64,000 nt of DNA from Roseiarcus sp963717215 (GTDB lineage: Bacteria > Pseudomonadota > Alphaproteobacteria > Rhizobiales > Beijerinckiaceae): contig CAVQVS010000006.1 of the NCBI GenBank assembly GCA_963717215.1, positions 806,001-870,000 of the forward strand. The letters run 5' to 3'. A program made the translations under genes and the position numbers. Positions 20,681 to 28,619 of this stretch are shown here, piece by piece. Under the pieces are notes generated by a model. That model searched no databases. It saw nothing but the letters and a program-made list of their open reading frames with translations, and was not told where the DNA came from. The first letter of the stretch is position 1. Every line of letters starts with the position of its first letter.

Positions 20681-21613
20681 ATGCTTTCGGTCGACGCCAA
20701 AGGCGTCTTTCCCATTGCGCCCACGCCTTTCCTCGCCAACGGCGCGATCGACACGGCCAGCGTCGACCGCATGATCGACCATTATGTCACGGCGGGCGCC
20801 GACGGTTGCACCATTCTCGGCATCATGGGCGAAGCGCCGAAGCTCGATCAGGACGAGGCGATCGGTTTCGCGGCCCGCTGCATTGCGCGCGCGCCAAGAC
20901 TGCCGTTCATCATCGGCGTCTCCGCGCCGGGCTTCGCAGCGATGCGCGCATTGTCGCACGCCGCCATGGCGAAGGGCGCGGCTGGCGTGATGATCGCCCC
21001 GCCGCCGTCGCTGCGCACCGATGACCAGATCGTGACTTATTACGCGCAAGCCGTCGAAGCGATCGGGTCGGACATTCCGTTCGTCATTCAAGACTATCCG
21101 TTGACGCTTAGCGTGATCATGACGCCGAACGTCATCCGCCGGATCATCACCGACAATCCGTCCTGCGTCATGCTGAAGCACGAGGACTGGCCCGGTCTGG
21201 AAAAGATTTCGGCGCTGCGGCGGTTCGAGAAGGAGGGCAAGCTGCGCCGCGTTCCAATCCTCACCGGCAACGGCGGCCTGTTCCTTGATTTCGAGATGGA
21301 GCGCGGAGTCGACGGGGCGATGACCGGCTACGCCTTCCCGGAAATGCTCATCGACGTGGTGCGCCTGTCGAACGAAGGTCGGCGCGAGGAGGCGCACGAC
21401 CTTTTCGACGCCCACCTGCCGCTCGTGCGCTATGAGCAGCAGCAGCTCGTTGGCCTGGCCACGCGCAAATACGTGATGATGAAGCGTGGCATTCTCGCCT
21501 CCGACGCGCAGCGAAAGCCTGGCGCCGGTCTTAGCGCGACCGCAATGGCCGAGGTCGACTATCTGCTCATGCGTCTCGCGCGCCACGACACGCGCGCCGC
21601 AGTGCGGGGCTGA
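20681..21613 (+). CDS. DapA/N-acetylneuraminate-lyase family aldolase
   Basis: A 310-residue (beta/alpha)8 class I aldolase of the dihydrodipicolinate synthase family. It has the N-terminal GVFPIAPTPFLANGAID, the Tyr in FVIQDYPLT and the Schiff-base Lys in VMLKHEDWPGLEK. The GIMGEAPKL loop replaces the usual GTTGE motif, so it is probably not the lysine-pathway DapA but a 2-keto-acid aldolase or dehydratase with another substrate. ATG 20681 begins directly at the fold. The gene stands alone between the divergent peptidase and a repeat-rich intergenic region. Confidence 0.8.
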   Translation: MLSVDAKGVFPIAPTPFLANGAIDTASVDRMIDHYVTAGADGCTILGIMGEAPKLDQDEAIGFAARCIARAPRLPFIIGVSAPGFAAMRALSHAAMAKGAAGVMIAPPPSLRTDDQIVTYYAQAVEAIGSDIPFVIQDYPLTLSVIMTPNVIRRIITDNPSCVMLKHEDWPGLEKISALRRFEKEGKLRRVPILTGNGGLFLDFEMERGVDGAMTGYAFPEMLIDVVRLSNEGRREEAHDLFDAHLPLVRYEQQQLVGLATRKYVMMKRGILASDAQRKPGAGLSATAMAEVDYLLMRLARHDTRAAVRG

Positions 21614-21661
21614 AGCAGATTCAGTCTGGGTCGAACCCCGTGATCGTCGCTGGGAGACATC

Positions 21662-21751
21662 GGGCGTCGAAGGACGCCCGTCCTTCCGGACGGGTTATGG
21701 CGAAGCAATCCACGGGCACGTCGGGCGACCATGTTCTCTGGATCGCTTCGC
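21662..21751. repeat. Intergenic palindromic repeat element
   Basis: Downstream of the aldolase are two adjacent perfect hairpins that share three bases: GGGCGTC/GACGCCC (21662-21668 with 21673-21679) and CCCGTCC/GGACGGG (21677-21683 with 21688-21694). Next come longer arms GCGAAGCAATCCA (21700-21712) and TGGATCGCTTCGC (21739-21751), matching at 12 of 13 positions. This layout and the wording CGCTTCGCATTCGCTCGTGATGACG are typical of dispersed intergenic repeats in Hyphomicrobiales. No second copy is seen in the window. It may also end the aldolase transcript. Confidence 0.6.
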
Positions 21752-21816
21752 ATTCGCTCGTGATGACGATCGCGACGCGATCGGCGCTCTCGCTGCGCGA
21801 GAGGCGCACGAAACGG

Positions 21817-21849
21817 TTGACAAGGAAACTGATCCGATATAGTTTCCTT
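21817..21849 (+). promoter_or_regulatory. Promoter and palindromic operator of the MarR gene
   Basis: A perfect 9-bp inverted repeat, AAGGAAACT at 21822-21830 and AGTTTCCTT at 21841-21849, separated by 10 bases, overlaps a TTGACA box (21817-21822) and a TATAGT box (21838-21843). The spacing between boxes is 15 bases, slightly short. Operators of this geometry just upstream of a marR gene are commonly autoregulatory. Binding by the product of the adjacent gene is an inference. Confidence 0.65.
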
Positions 21850-21868
21850 GGAAATTGATGGAGGTCGT

Positions 21869-22327
21869 GTGTCGCGCCACACGGAACTGAGCTCGCTCGA
21901 AACCCATCTCGGCTATTGGATTCGCTATGTGTCGAACCACGTCTCGCACGCCTTCGCTCTCAAGCTCGAAGAGCACGCCGTGACCGTCGCCGAGTGGGTC
22001 GTCCTACGCGACCTCTACGATCGCGAAAGCGCGCCGAGCGCGATCGCCGAACGACTGGGGATGACACGCGGGGCGATCTCGAAGCTCGCCGAAAGGCTGA
22101 TTGACAAAGAGCTGATTGTCAGACGCACCACCGTCGGAGATCGCCGCTTCCAGTCGCTCGCGCTCACCCGCCAGGGGCGCGCGATCACGCCGAAGCTCGC
22201 GGCTTTGGCGGACGAGAACGATGCGGAGTTTTTCGCTGATCTCGACATCGAGGCGCGCGCGACGATAACGGCGGCGATGAAGGCCATCGTTCGCCGCAAG
22301 GGGCTGAGGGGCGCGCCGGTCGACTGA
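21869..22327 (+). CDS. MarR-family transcriptional regulator
   Basis: A 152-residue winged-helix regulator. An N-terminal dimerisation helix (THLGYWIRYVSNHVSHAFALKLEEH) is followed by the DNA-binding core VAEWVVLRDLYDRESAPSAIAERLGMTRGAISKLAERLIDKELIVRR and wing residues. The C-terminal helices complete the dimer. GTG 21869 is favoured, since GGAGG lies at 21860-21864, though a TTG at 21848 is also in frame and overlaps the operator. It probably represses itself and the DUF1398 and VOC genes behind it in response to a small ligand. Confidence 0.85.
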   Translation: MSRHTELSSLETHLGYWIRYVSNHVSHAFALKLEEHAVTVAEWVVLRDLYDRESAPSAIAERLGMTRGAISKLAERLIDKELIVRRTTVGDRRFQSLALTRQGRAITPKLAALADENDAEFFADLDIEARATITAAMKAIVRRKGLRGAPVD

Positions 22328-22370
22328 CGGCGGAATCCGCAACGGAAACAGGGCAGGAGGAGCAACGATT

Positions 22371-22772
22371 ATGGACACTCACGTGAGGGATGTGGTGCGC
22401 GAGATGAGCAAAGCCTCGGACGAGGAACAGATCACGTTCCCCGCAGTCGTGAAGGCCCTTATGGAGGTTGGAATCGAGCGCTACCACGCCGATCTCCTCG
22501 CTGGGCGGAAGACCTATTATCTGCCCGGCGGCGATTTCGAGGACGTGGAGGTCCACAAGGCTGGTGGCGCGGCGCGAGAGTTCTCGGCCGAAGGCGTGGA
22601 GAAGGCGGTCCGCGCCATCCAGCGGCAGGAGATCGCCTATCGCGCGTTCTGCCGCCATATCGCGGATGCGGGCTGCGTCGGCTATTTTGTCAGCCTTGCC
22701 GGGCGCCGCGCGGTCTATTATGGCCGAACGGGGGACGAGCACGTGGAATGGTTTCCCGGCGCCAAGCCATAA
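22371..22772 (+). CDS. DUF1398 family protein
   Basis: A 133-residue protein matching the DUF1398 family, sometimes labelled phage envelope protein. Features are ITFPAVVKALMEVGIERYHADL, the conserved KTYYLPGG, and a C-terminal GRRAVYYGRTGDEHVEWFPG. The function is unknown and the phage label has little support. It lies 43 bases after the marR gene, with AGGAGGAGC just upstream as a strong ribosome site, so it is probably in the same transcript. Confidence 0.75.
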   Translation: MDTHVRDVVREMSKASDEEQITFPAVVKALMEVGIERYHADLLAGRKTYYLPGGDFEDVEVHKAGGAAREFSAEGVEKAVRAIQRQEIAYRAFCRHIADAGCVGYFVSLAGRRAVYYGRTGDEHVEWFPGAKP

Positions 22773-22818
22773 CAGCACAGCGCAATACTTCGCGGACAGC
22801 CGCCAAAGGAGCCATCGC

Positions 22819-23178
22819 ATGTTCGATCACATCATGCTGCGCACGCAGCAATTCGACGTCATGAGCGCCTTCTATGAGAAGGCGCTCGCTCCGCTCGGAA
22901 TCAAGAAGCTCATGGCCTTCGACGGCGCGGCGGGATTTGGGCGCGATGCGCCGGGCCTGTGGATCAGCAAATCGAGCGAACCGCGATCCAGCGTGCATCT
23001 TGCATTATTGAGCCCGGACCGATCCGCCGTTCGGGCGTTTCACAATGCGGCGCTGGCGGCCGGGGCGAAAGACAATGGCGCTCCGGGACCGCGCGACTTC
23101 GCGCCGAACTATTATGCCGCCTTCGTCATCGACCCGGACGGCAACAACATCGAAGCGGCGAGTCGCGGCGGCGCCTGA
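22819..23178 (+). CDS. VOC/glyoxalase-fold protein
   Basis: A 119-residue vicinal-oxygen-chelate protein with a DHIMLRTQQFDVMSAFYEKAL start and DFAPNYYAAFVIDPDGNNIEA end, which carry the usual metal-ligand positions (His early, Glu late). Members act as dioxygenases, glyoxalases, isomerases or drug-binding proteins; the substrate here is unknown. It follows DUF1398 by 46 bases and probably belongs to the marR operon. It ends 36 bases before the convergent MFS gene, in a stretch with a weak CAAAG/CTTTG stem. Confidence 0.8.
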   Translation: MFDHIMLRTQQFDVMSAFYEKALAPLGIKKLMAFDGAAGFGRDAPGLWISKSSEPRSSVHLALLSPDRSAVRAFHNAALAAGAKDNGAPGPRDFAPNYYAAFVIDPDGNNIEAASRGGA

Positions 23179-23214
23179 GCCAAAGACCGACGCATCGTTC
23201 AGAGGCGGCCTTTG

Positions 23215-24537
23215 CTATTCCGCGGGTTCGGGCGCCCTCTCGAGTTCCGAATCATGGCCCAGCATCAGCGTGCTGACGACCGCCACAAGCGCGCACGCGG
23301 CAATGGTAACAAGCCCCCAGCGGAAATCGCCGGTCAGATCCTTGACCCAGCCCATGATGAAGGGGCCAAAATAGCCAGATAGATTGCCGATCGCATTGAT
23401 CGCGGCGATGCCTGGCGCAACGGCCACGCCTGCGAGAAACGCGGTCGGCAGGGTCCACAGCAGCGGCAGCGCCGAGTAGACTCCAAGGGCGCCGATCGTC
23501 AGCGCCGTCATTTTTGCGAAAGGATCATCGAGAAACGCCGAAACGCCGATCCCGACGGCGGCGAGGAGCAGCGCGCCGGCCAAATGATACGTCCGCTCTC
23601 CGTGCCTGTCGGAGCGCAGTCCCCACCACACCATGCCCAAGAAGCCGACGATATAGGGAATGGCGCTGATCCATCCGGTCGCCGCGATCGAGACGCCGAA
23701 GCCCTTCACAATCGACGGCAGCCAGAAAGTGACGCCGTAGAGGCAAGCGACGTTGCCAAAGTAGACAAGAGCCAGCGCGAGGACCCGATAGTCGTAGAGG
23801 CTCGCAAAAATACTCCCAGGCGACACGTGGGCGCGTCGCGCATCCTCCGCGTCGAGACGCCCCTGGAGCCAATCGCGTTCGTTGGCCGAAAGCCATTTCG
23901 CGTCTCGGGGCCGATCCGTCAGATAAAAATAGGCGACGAAAGAGAGAACGATCGAGGGCAGCGCCTCGATGATGAAGAGCCATTGCCAGCCTGCCAGCCC
24001 CCGCGTCCCGTGAAGGCCGAGGAGCGCCGCCGAGACCGGCGAGCCGATGGCGGAAGAGAGCGGAATCGCCGCCATGAAACAGCTGACGATCCGGGCGCGG
24101 TAGGCGGCGGGAAACCAAAGGGTCAGAAAGAAGATGATGCCGGGAAAAAAACCGGCCTCGGCGAGCCCGAGGAGAAAGCGAAGCCCGTAGAACGTGTGCT
24201 CTGGGCTAAAGCCTGTCCACGCGGCGATGTTCGGGATGAAGGCCATGGCCCCCGAGATGACGCCCCAGGAAATCATGATCCGCGCGATCCAGATGCGCGC
24301 GCCGACCCGGTCCATGATGACGTTCGAGGGAACCTCGAACAGAAAATAGGCGAGGAAGAAAATCCCGGCCCCGAACCCGAAAGCGGTGTCCGAAATGCCG
24401 AGATCCGCATCCATGGTGAGCTTGGCGAAGCCGACGTTCACGCGGTCGAGATAGTTGACGAAATAACACAGCATCAGGAACGGAATGAAGCGGTACGCCA
24501 CCCGTTTGAGGGTGAGGCTCTCAATATCGGCCGCCAT
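23215..24537 (-). CDS. MFS transporter of the anion:cation symporter type
   Basis: A 440-residue, 12-helix inner-membrane permease of the ACS group, which imports organic acids such as tartrate, phthalate or hydroxyphenylacetate with protons or cations. The start FIPFLMLCYFVNYLDRVNVGFAK with its Asp-Arg-x-Asn-Val motif and PSNVIMDRVGARIWIARIMI (motif A variant) are diagnostic. The second half contains FGVSIAATGWISAIPYIVGF. The start is ATG 24537. No catabolic gene lies directly beside it, so the substrate is open. Confidence 0.85.
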   Translation of the reverse strand: MAADIESLTLKRVAYRFIPFLMLCYFVNYLDRVNVGFAKLTMDADLGISDTAFGFGAGIFFLAYFLFEVPSNVIMDRVGARIWIARIMISWGVISGAMAFIPNIAAWTGFSPEHTFYGLRFLLGLAEAGFFPGIIFFLTLWFPAAYRARIVSCFMAAIPLSSAIGSPVSAALLGLHGTRGLAGWQWLFIIEALPSIVLSFVAYFYLTDRPRDAKWLSANERDWLQGRLDAEDARRAHVSPGSIFASLYDYRVLALALVYFGNVACLYGVTFWLPSIVKGFGVSIAATGWISAIPYIVGFLGMVWWGLRSDRHGERTYHLAGALLLAAVGIGVSAFLDDPFAKMTALTIGALGVYSALPLLWTLPTAFLAGVAVAPGIAAINAIGNLSGYFGPFIMGWVKDLTGDFRWGLVTIAACALVAVVSTLMLGHDSELERAPEPAE

Positions 24538-24656
24538 GCTCGCTTATCTCCCTGAACGCGCGATTGCCAAATCCTGTAGCGAATTCGACCCCGCCGGTCG
24601 ACGCGGCGATGGGATCATCGGGATCGTCTTGGCTGGCTGCGACGCAACGGCGTCGC

Positions 24657-25877
24657 TTAGGGACAGGCTTCGGCGAACAGCGTCTTCGCCCCGTCCAGGG
24701 TGGCGAGCTCAATCGGCGCGAAGCCTTGCGGACGTTCCGGCGGCGTGGAAGCGAGGGTCAGGCGGCCATGAGCGAGGGCGCAGAAGCGCTCGCGCGGAAT
24801 GAGGGTGCGAACAGGCGTTGCGCCGGCGGTCTTCAACTGCAGCGGCCCGTCGCTCGCTGCGCTCATGCTTGCGTCCGACGAGGACCGATCGGGCGCCTGC
24901 GGCGAATTGAGATCGCGATCGATCGCTTCCATCTCGACCGCGCCGCCGCCGGGGCGATAGCGGAACGTGACCTCGACCGATGCGCCGCCTCCCGCGACCG
25001 TCCTCACGGCGCTCGCCTGCACGAGATCGGACCGCGGCGGATCGCCGGCGAACGCGTGGCCATTGAGGCCGTTCGCGCCGCTGGCAAGGATCGGCTCGGC
25101 GGCGTCGAGCGCCAGAGTCGCGAGATGCGAGTCCTTGAGCTCCGCCGGGCTCAGCCAGCGAATGCTGGCCGCCGACGTCTTGCGCATGAGCGTCATCACC
25201 GGCTCCCCGACGCCCATGGCGGTGAGATAAGCCTCGACCGCCGCGTCGACCCCCTGCTGCTCGTAGATCTTCCGAGTCGACTTGAGGTGCGCGAGGCCTT
25301 CGGTCTCGCTCACCACCGTGGTGGTCTGATGCACCCCGATCCGCGCCGAGGGAGCGGCAAGGCGTTCAACCCCGCCGGCGAGCACGAACACGCAGGCCGA
25401 AGCGCAGACCGCGCCGCCGGTGATCGCCGCGCCAGGGCCGTCAGGGCACTTCGGCGAGGCTTCCGGGCAGTTGGTGATCAGCGTCCTTGCGACCGCGACT
25501 GCGAGACCCTTGGCGCGAATGAGTTCGCCCATTGCGCCAGCGTCGGCGACCGAGCCGCCGGGAGAATGAATGAGAATCGGCAGCCGCCGGCCTTTGAGGT
25601 TCGCAACCGCGTCGGCGAAGGCCTTCGCCGTACCTGGATCGATCCGGCCTTCGGCCGACAGCCATTCCGGACAATTCGGCTTGCAGGCCGCCTCGGCGCT
25701 CGTCACGCGCACAAAATGCATCGGCGGCACAATGCGCGGCCGAGCCCGCGGCCTCAGGTCGGCATATGATGGCGGAGCGAGCAGGCCCGAAAGCACAAAA
25801 ACCAGCGCTTGGGCGACGCGCGTGCGGCGCCGTTTGCCGATCCTCACCCCCTTACCGAGCGGCCGGTTCTCGGCCAT
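24657..25877 (-). CDS. Exported Clp/crotonase-fold protein
   Basis: A 406-residue protein with a basic N-terminus and hydrophobic segment (AQALVFVLSGLLAPPSYA) that look like a signal peptide. A ClpP/crotonase-like domain spans about residues 60-260: ILIHSPGGSVADAGAMGELI, an ASACVFVLAGG segment where the serine sits at the nucleophile position of Clp-like periplasmic proteases, and IGVHQTT. The C-terminal 150 residues are beta-rich and unassigned. The cysteine pairs (CKPNC, NCPEASPKC) suggest disulfides outside the cytoplasm. ATG 25877 is used, 34 bases downstream of the EcsC gene, so the two may be co-transcribed. Protease activity is inferred. Confidence 0.6.
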   Translation of the reverse strand: MAENRPLGKGVRIGKRRRTRVAQALVFVLSGLLAPPSYADLRPRARPRIVPPMHFVRVTSAEAACKPNCPEWLSAEGRIDPGTAKAFADAVANLKGRRLPILIHSPGGSVADAGAMGELIRAKGLAVAVARTLITNCPEASPKCPDGPGAAITGGAVCASACVFVLAGGVERLAAPSARIGVHQTTTVVSETEGLAHLKSTRKIYEQQGVDAAVEAYLTAMGVGEPVMTLMRKTSAASIRWLSPAELKDSHLATLALDAAEPILASGANGLNGHAFAGDPPRSDLVQASAVRTVAGGGASVEVTFRYRPGGGAVEMEAIDRDLNSPQAPDRSSSDASMSAASDGPLQLKTAGATPVRTLIPRERFCALAHGRLTLASTPPERPQGFAPIELATLDGAKTLFAEACP

Positions 25878-25911
25878 TGGCGCGATCCGGTTTTTCGCAA
25901 ACGCTCCCGCT

Positions 25912-26769
25912 TTACGACGCAGCCCTTCGGCCTTCCGCGTGTTCCCGGACCCGTTCGCCTTGCAAGCGTTGGTATTCGAATGCGACGACGCCCGCGCCAT
26001 GCTGGCGCTCCAGGCGCCGGACGATGAAATGCCCGCGGGCCAGCGTCTGGAAATGGTCGGCGAAGGCGGCGTTGACGGCCGCGCCGCCGATCGCGCCCAG
26101 AATTGGCGCGGCCTGGGCGGCGACCTTCTCGCTCACCACAACGCCGAAGCGCGCGGCGATCTGCGAAATCAGCCGCGCCACCACCGGCGCGGGAAGGGCG
26201 GCGACTCCTTGAGCGGCGACAAAGCGCGCGCTGTCGGTGACCGACTTGGCGAGCGCGGCTCGAATCGCGAAATAGCCGCTCTCGAAGGTTGTCGTCTCTC
26301 CGCCCGCCTGGCCGCCAAGAGCGAACACCTCGATGCAGGCGAATGCGGCCTCGGGAACGCTCAGATCCTCCCCTTCCTCGCGCGCGATCTCGGCGATCGA
26401 GCGCAGAAGGATCGTGGTCGAGATCGGCAGTTCGAGCGGCAGCGCCGCGAGCCCCAGCGCGCCTCCAACGGCCCCTGACGCCGCGGCGGCGAGCTTATGA
26501 GCGCGGTTGGCGGGCTTTGCCGATGCGTCGTTCAGATCGAGCGTGCGCAAAGCGAGCTTGAGCGCGCTCCTGAGCGCGGTTTCGCTCACATGCGCGATCA
26601 CCTGCCGGGCGGGCTGCGGCATCGCGCGGCTCAGCATTCCGACCGGACGGCCGACGGCGTCGGTCAGCCGCTGGGCGAAGCTCGCGCCTTCAAGGCAGGC
26701 AACCGCCTGCCTCAAGTCCTCGGTCTCCTCCGGCGTCAGCCGCGCCGGCATATACTCGATGGTCGCCAT
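25912..26769 (-). CDS. EcsC family protein
   Basis: A 285-residue protein matching the EcsC family. An N-terminal helical region (LTPEETEDLRQAVACLEG) is followed by a glycine- and alanine-rich hydrophobic core (AAAASGAVGGALGLAALPLELPISTTILLRSIAEIAREEGEDL), ACIEVFALGG, and a second hydrophobic stretch with APILGAIGGAAVNAAF. In Bacillus, EcsC accompanies the EcsAB transporter, but its role is unclear; here no EcsAB lies nearby. It is probably membrane-associated. Confidence 0.75.
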   Translation of the reverse strand: MATIEYMPARLTPEETEDLRQAVACLEGASFAQRLTDAVGRPVGMLSRAMPQPARQVIAHVSETALRSALKLALRTLDLNDASAKPANRAHKLAAAASGAVGGALGLAALPLELPISTTILLRSIAEIAREEGEDLSVPEAAFACIEVFALGGQAGGETTTFESGYFAIRAALAKSVTDSARFVAAQGVAALPAPVVARLISQIAARFGVVVSEKVAAQAAPILGAIGGAAVNAAFADHFQTLARGHFIVRRLERQHGAGVVAFEYQRLQGERVREHAEGRRAAS

Positions 26770-26848
26770 GACGCCCTCAGGCGCGGGCCTTTCCGCGCAC
26801 CAGCAATGAGATATGGGGCGTCAAGGTTGAGGGCCAAGAGCCCCAGTG

Positions 26849-27674
26849 TCAAACGAAGGCGATAATTCCGAGACTGATGACGCCGGCCGCCCAGCAATAA
26901 TAGGCGAACGGGCTCATCGCCTCGAATTCGTGCCTGCGGAAATAGCGCATGAGCAGCGTCAGGCTCAGATAGGCGAAAATGCCGGCGACGATTCCGGACA
27001 AAATCGCCATCCCCCCCAGCGTCGCGCCCTCTTTCATCAATTTGGGCGCTTCGTAGACATTGGCGGCGAGAATGATCGGCGCGCCCATCAGGAACGAGAA
27101 GCGCGCCGCCTCCGAGTGCTTGAGCCCCGCCACGATGCCGGCGACCATCGTCGCGCCAGAGCGGGAGATGCCTGGGATCAAAGCGAAACATTGAGCGACG
27201 CCGACCGCGAGCGCGCCCTTCCAGTTGAGCTGACCCAGCGAACCCGTCGAATTCCTCGCCGATCCGGTCGCCGAAATAGAGGATGAAACCATTGACGATC
27301 AGGAACACGGCGGCGATCAACGGCGCGCCGAAAGCATCGCCCAGGAGCTTGCGAAACAGGGCGCCGACGACGACCGCCGGTATGGTCGCCAGAACAACGA
27401 AGAAGAACGTCCGTCTGTTCGTCTTCGCGCTGGCGTCTGGCGCGCTGATCAAAGAGCGCAGAAAGCTCAGCCAGTCTCGCCAGAAGAAAGCGAAGAGCGC
27501 GAGCGAAGTGCCCAGATGCATGACCACCAGATAGGCGAGCCAGTCTGGCGCCTTCTCATCAACACCCCAATTCAAGAGCCGCGGCAGGATGACCGCATGG
27601 CCGAGGCTGCTGACCGGAAAAAGCTCCGTCACGCCCTGCAGCACGGCCATGATAATCGCTTGCAGCGCAGTCAA
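26849..27674 (-). CDS. uppP: Undecaprenyl-diphosphatase UppP, one frameshift
   Basis: Inner-membrane phosphatase that recycles the undecaprenyl carrier for peptidoglycan and other envelope polymers; about 274 residues. The family motifs are both present: GVTELFPVSSLGHAVILP near the N-terminus and PGISRSGATM in the second half, each in a membrane re-entrant segment. The two halves are in different frames, with the break near 27232 (around FDGFAGSAQ / LNWKGAL). As this enzyme is important for wall synthesis, a sequence indel is more likely than loss, unless another copy exists elsewhere. Confidence 0.9.
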
Positions 27675-27747
27675 AACGGCCCCCGCCGGTCAGTGGAAAT
27701 GACGCCCGGCGGGCGCGTTCGCACAATAGCGCGCCAGCGCCTGCCTG

Positions 27748-28515
27748 TCAGCAGGTCGCGTGGCCGCACTTGTGCACGGCGTCGACCTTATCTTTGAGCT
27801 GATCATAACCGACCGCGCCAACGACGACGTCCTGGCCGACGATGAAAGTAGGCGTGCCGTTGATCTGGAGGGCGTCGGCGAGTTGCATGACCTCGGCCAA
27901 GCCTGACTTGACCTCGGGACTCTCCATGTCCTTGGCGAGCTTGTCCATGTCGAGGCCGAGCTCGCGGGCGACCGCGAGCGCCTCCGTCTTGCCGATGGGC
28001 CCGTGAGCCCCGAGCAGCTTGGAGTGGAAAGCCCAGAACTTGTCGCCCGGCAATTGATTGCGCGCGGCGCTGGCCACCTTCGCCGCCTCGACCGAACCCG
28101 GGCCCAAAACCGGATAGTCCTTGAGAACGAGCTTGAGGTTCGGATCGTCCTTCATGAGCTTGGTGACGTCCGGCAGCGCGCCTTTGCAGAAGTGGCAATT
28201 GTAGTCGAAGAATTCGACGAGCGTCGCGCCGCCCTGCGGGTTGCCGAGGGTCGCCTGATATTTCGAGCTGAACAGAGCGCTCGACTGATTGGCGACGACT
28301 TTCTGCCGATCCGCGTCCGCCGTTTCCTTGTCATGCTTGTCGAGCGCTTCGATCGCCTCGCGCAGCACTTCAGGGTTGTTGACGAGATAGGTCTTGATGA
28401 AGGCGCCCAGTTCCTGCTTCTGCGCCGGCGTAAACTCATCGGCGCTTGCAGGCGCGGCCATGCAGGCAACCCCGACGAAGGCGGCCGCAAGGCCAAATGC
28501 AGTGACCAGCTTCAT
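27748..28515 (-). CDS. Exported DsbA-family thiol-disulfide oxidoreductase
   Basis: A 255-residue periplasmic thioredoxin-fold protein. A signal peptide ends at MAAPASADE. A short helical N-terminal domain precedes LVEFFDYNCHFCKGALPDV, whose CHFC active site resembles the BdbD/Com1-like DsbA group. A helical insertion and the cis-proline loop INGTPTFIVG follow. It forms or isomerises disulfides in exported proteins, which could include the ten-cysteine peptide encoded about 3 kb away, though that link is speculative. ATG 28515 gives a clean signal peptide. Confidence 0.88.
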   Translation of the reverse strand: MKLVTAFGLAAAFVGVACMAAPASADEFTPAQKQELGAFIKTYLVNNPEVLREAIEALDKHDKETADADRQKVVANQSSALFSSKYQATLGNPQGGATLVEFFDYNCHFCKGALPDVTKLMKDDPNLKLVLKDYPVLGPGSVEAAKVASAARNQLPGDKFWAFHSKLLGAHGPIGKTEALAVARELGLDMDKLAKDMESPEVKSGLAEVMQLADALQINGTPTFIVGQDVVVGAVGYDQLKDKVDAVHKCGHATC

Positions 28516-28619
28516 GCGATTCTCCAGACTTCGGCCTGGGCTCGAGGCCAGCGCCCTCTTCATAATCGCGCCCATAGGCGCGACAATTGCAACTTTGTTG
28601 TGGCTTCCGGGCGCCGACC

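Noticed and set aside
23584..24555. 323-codon open frame on the plus strand
   Set aside because: Antisense to the MFS importer; extreme Arg/Glu/Asp content without motifs.
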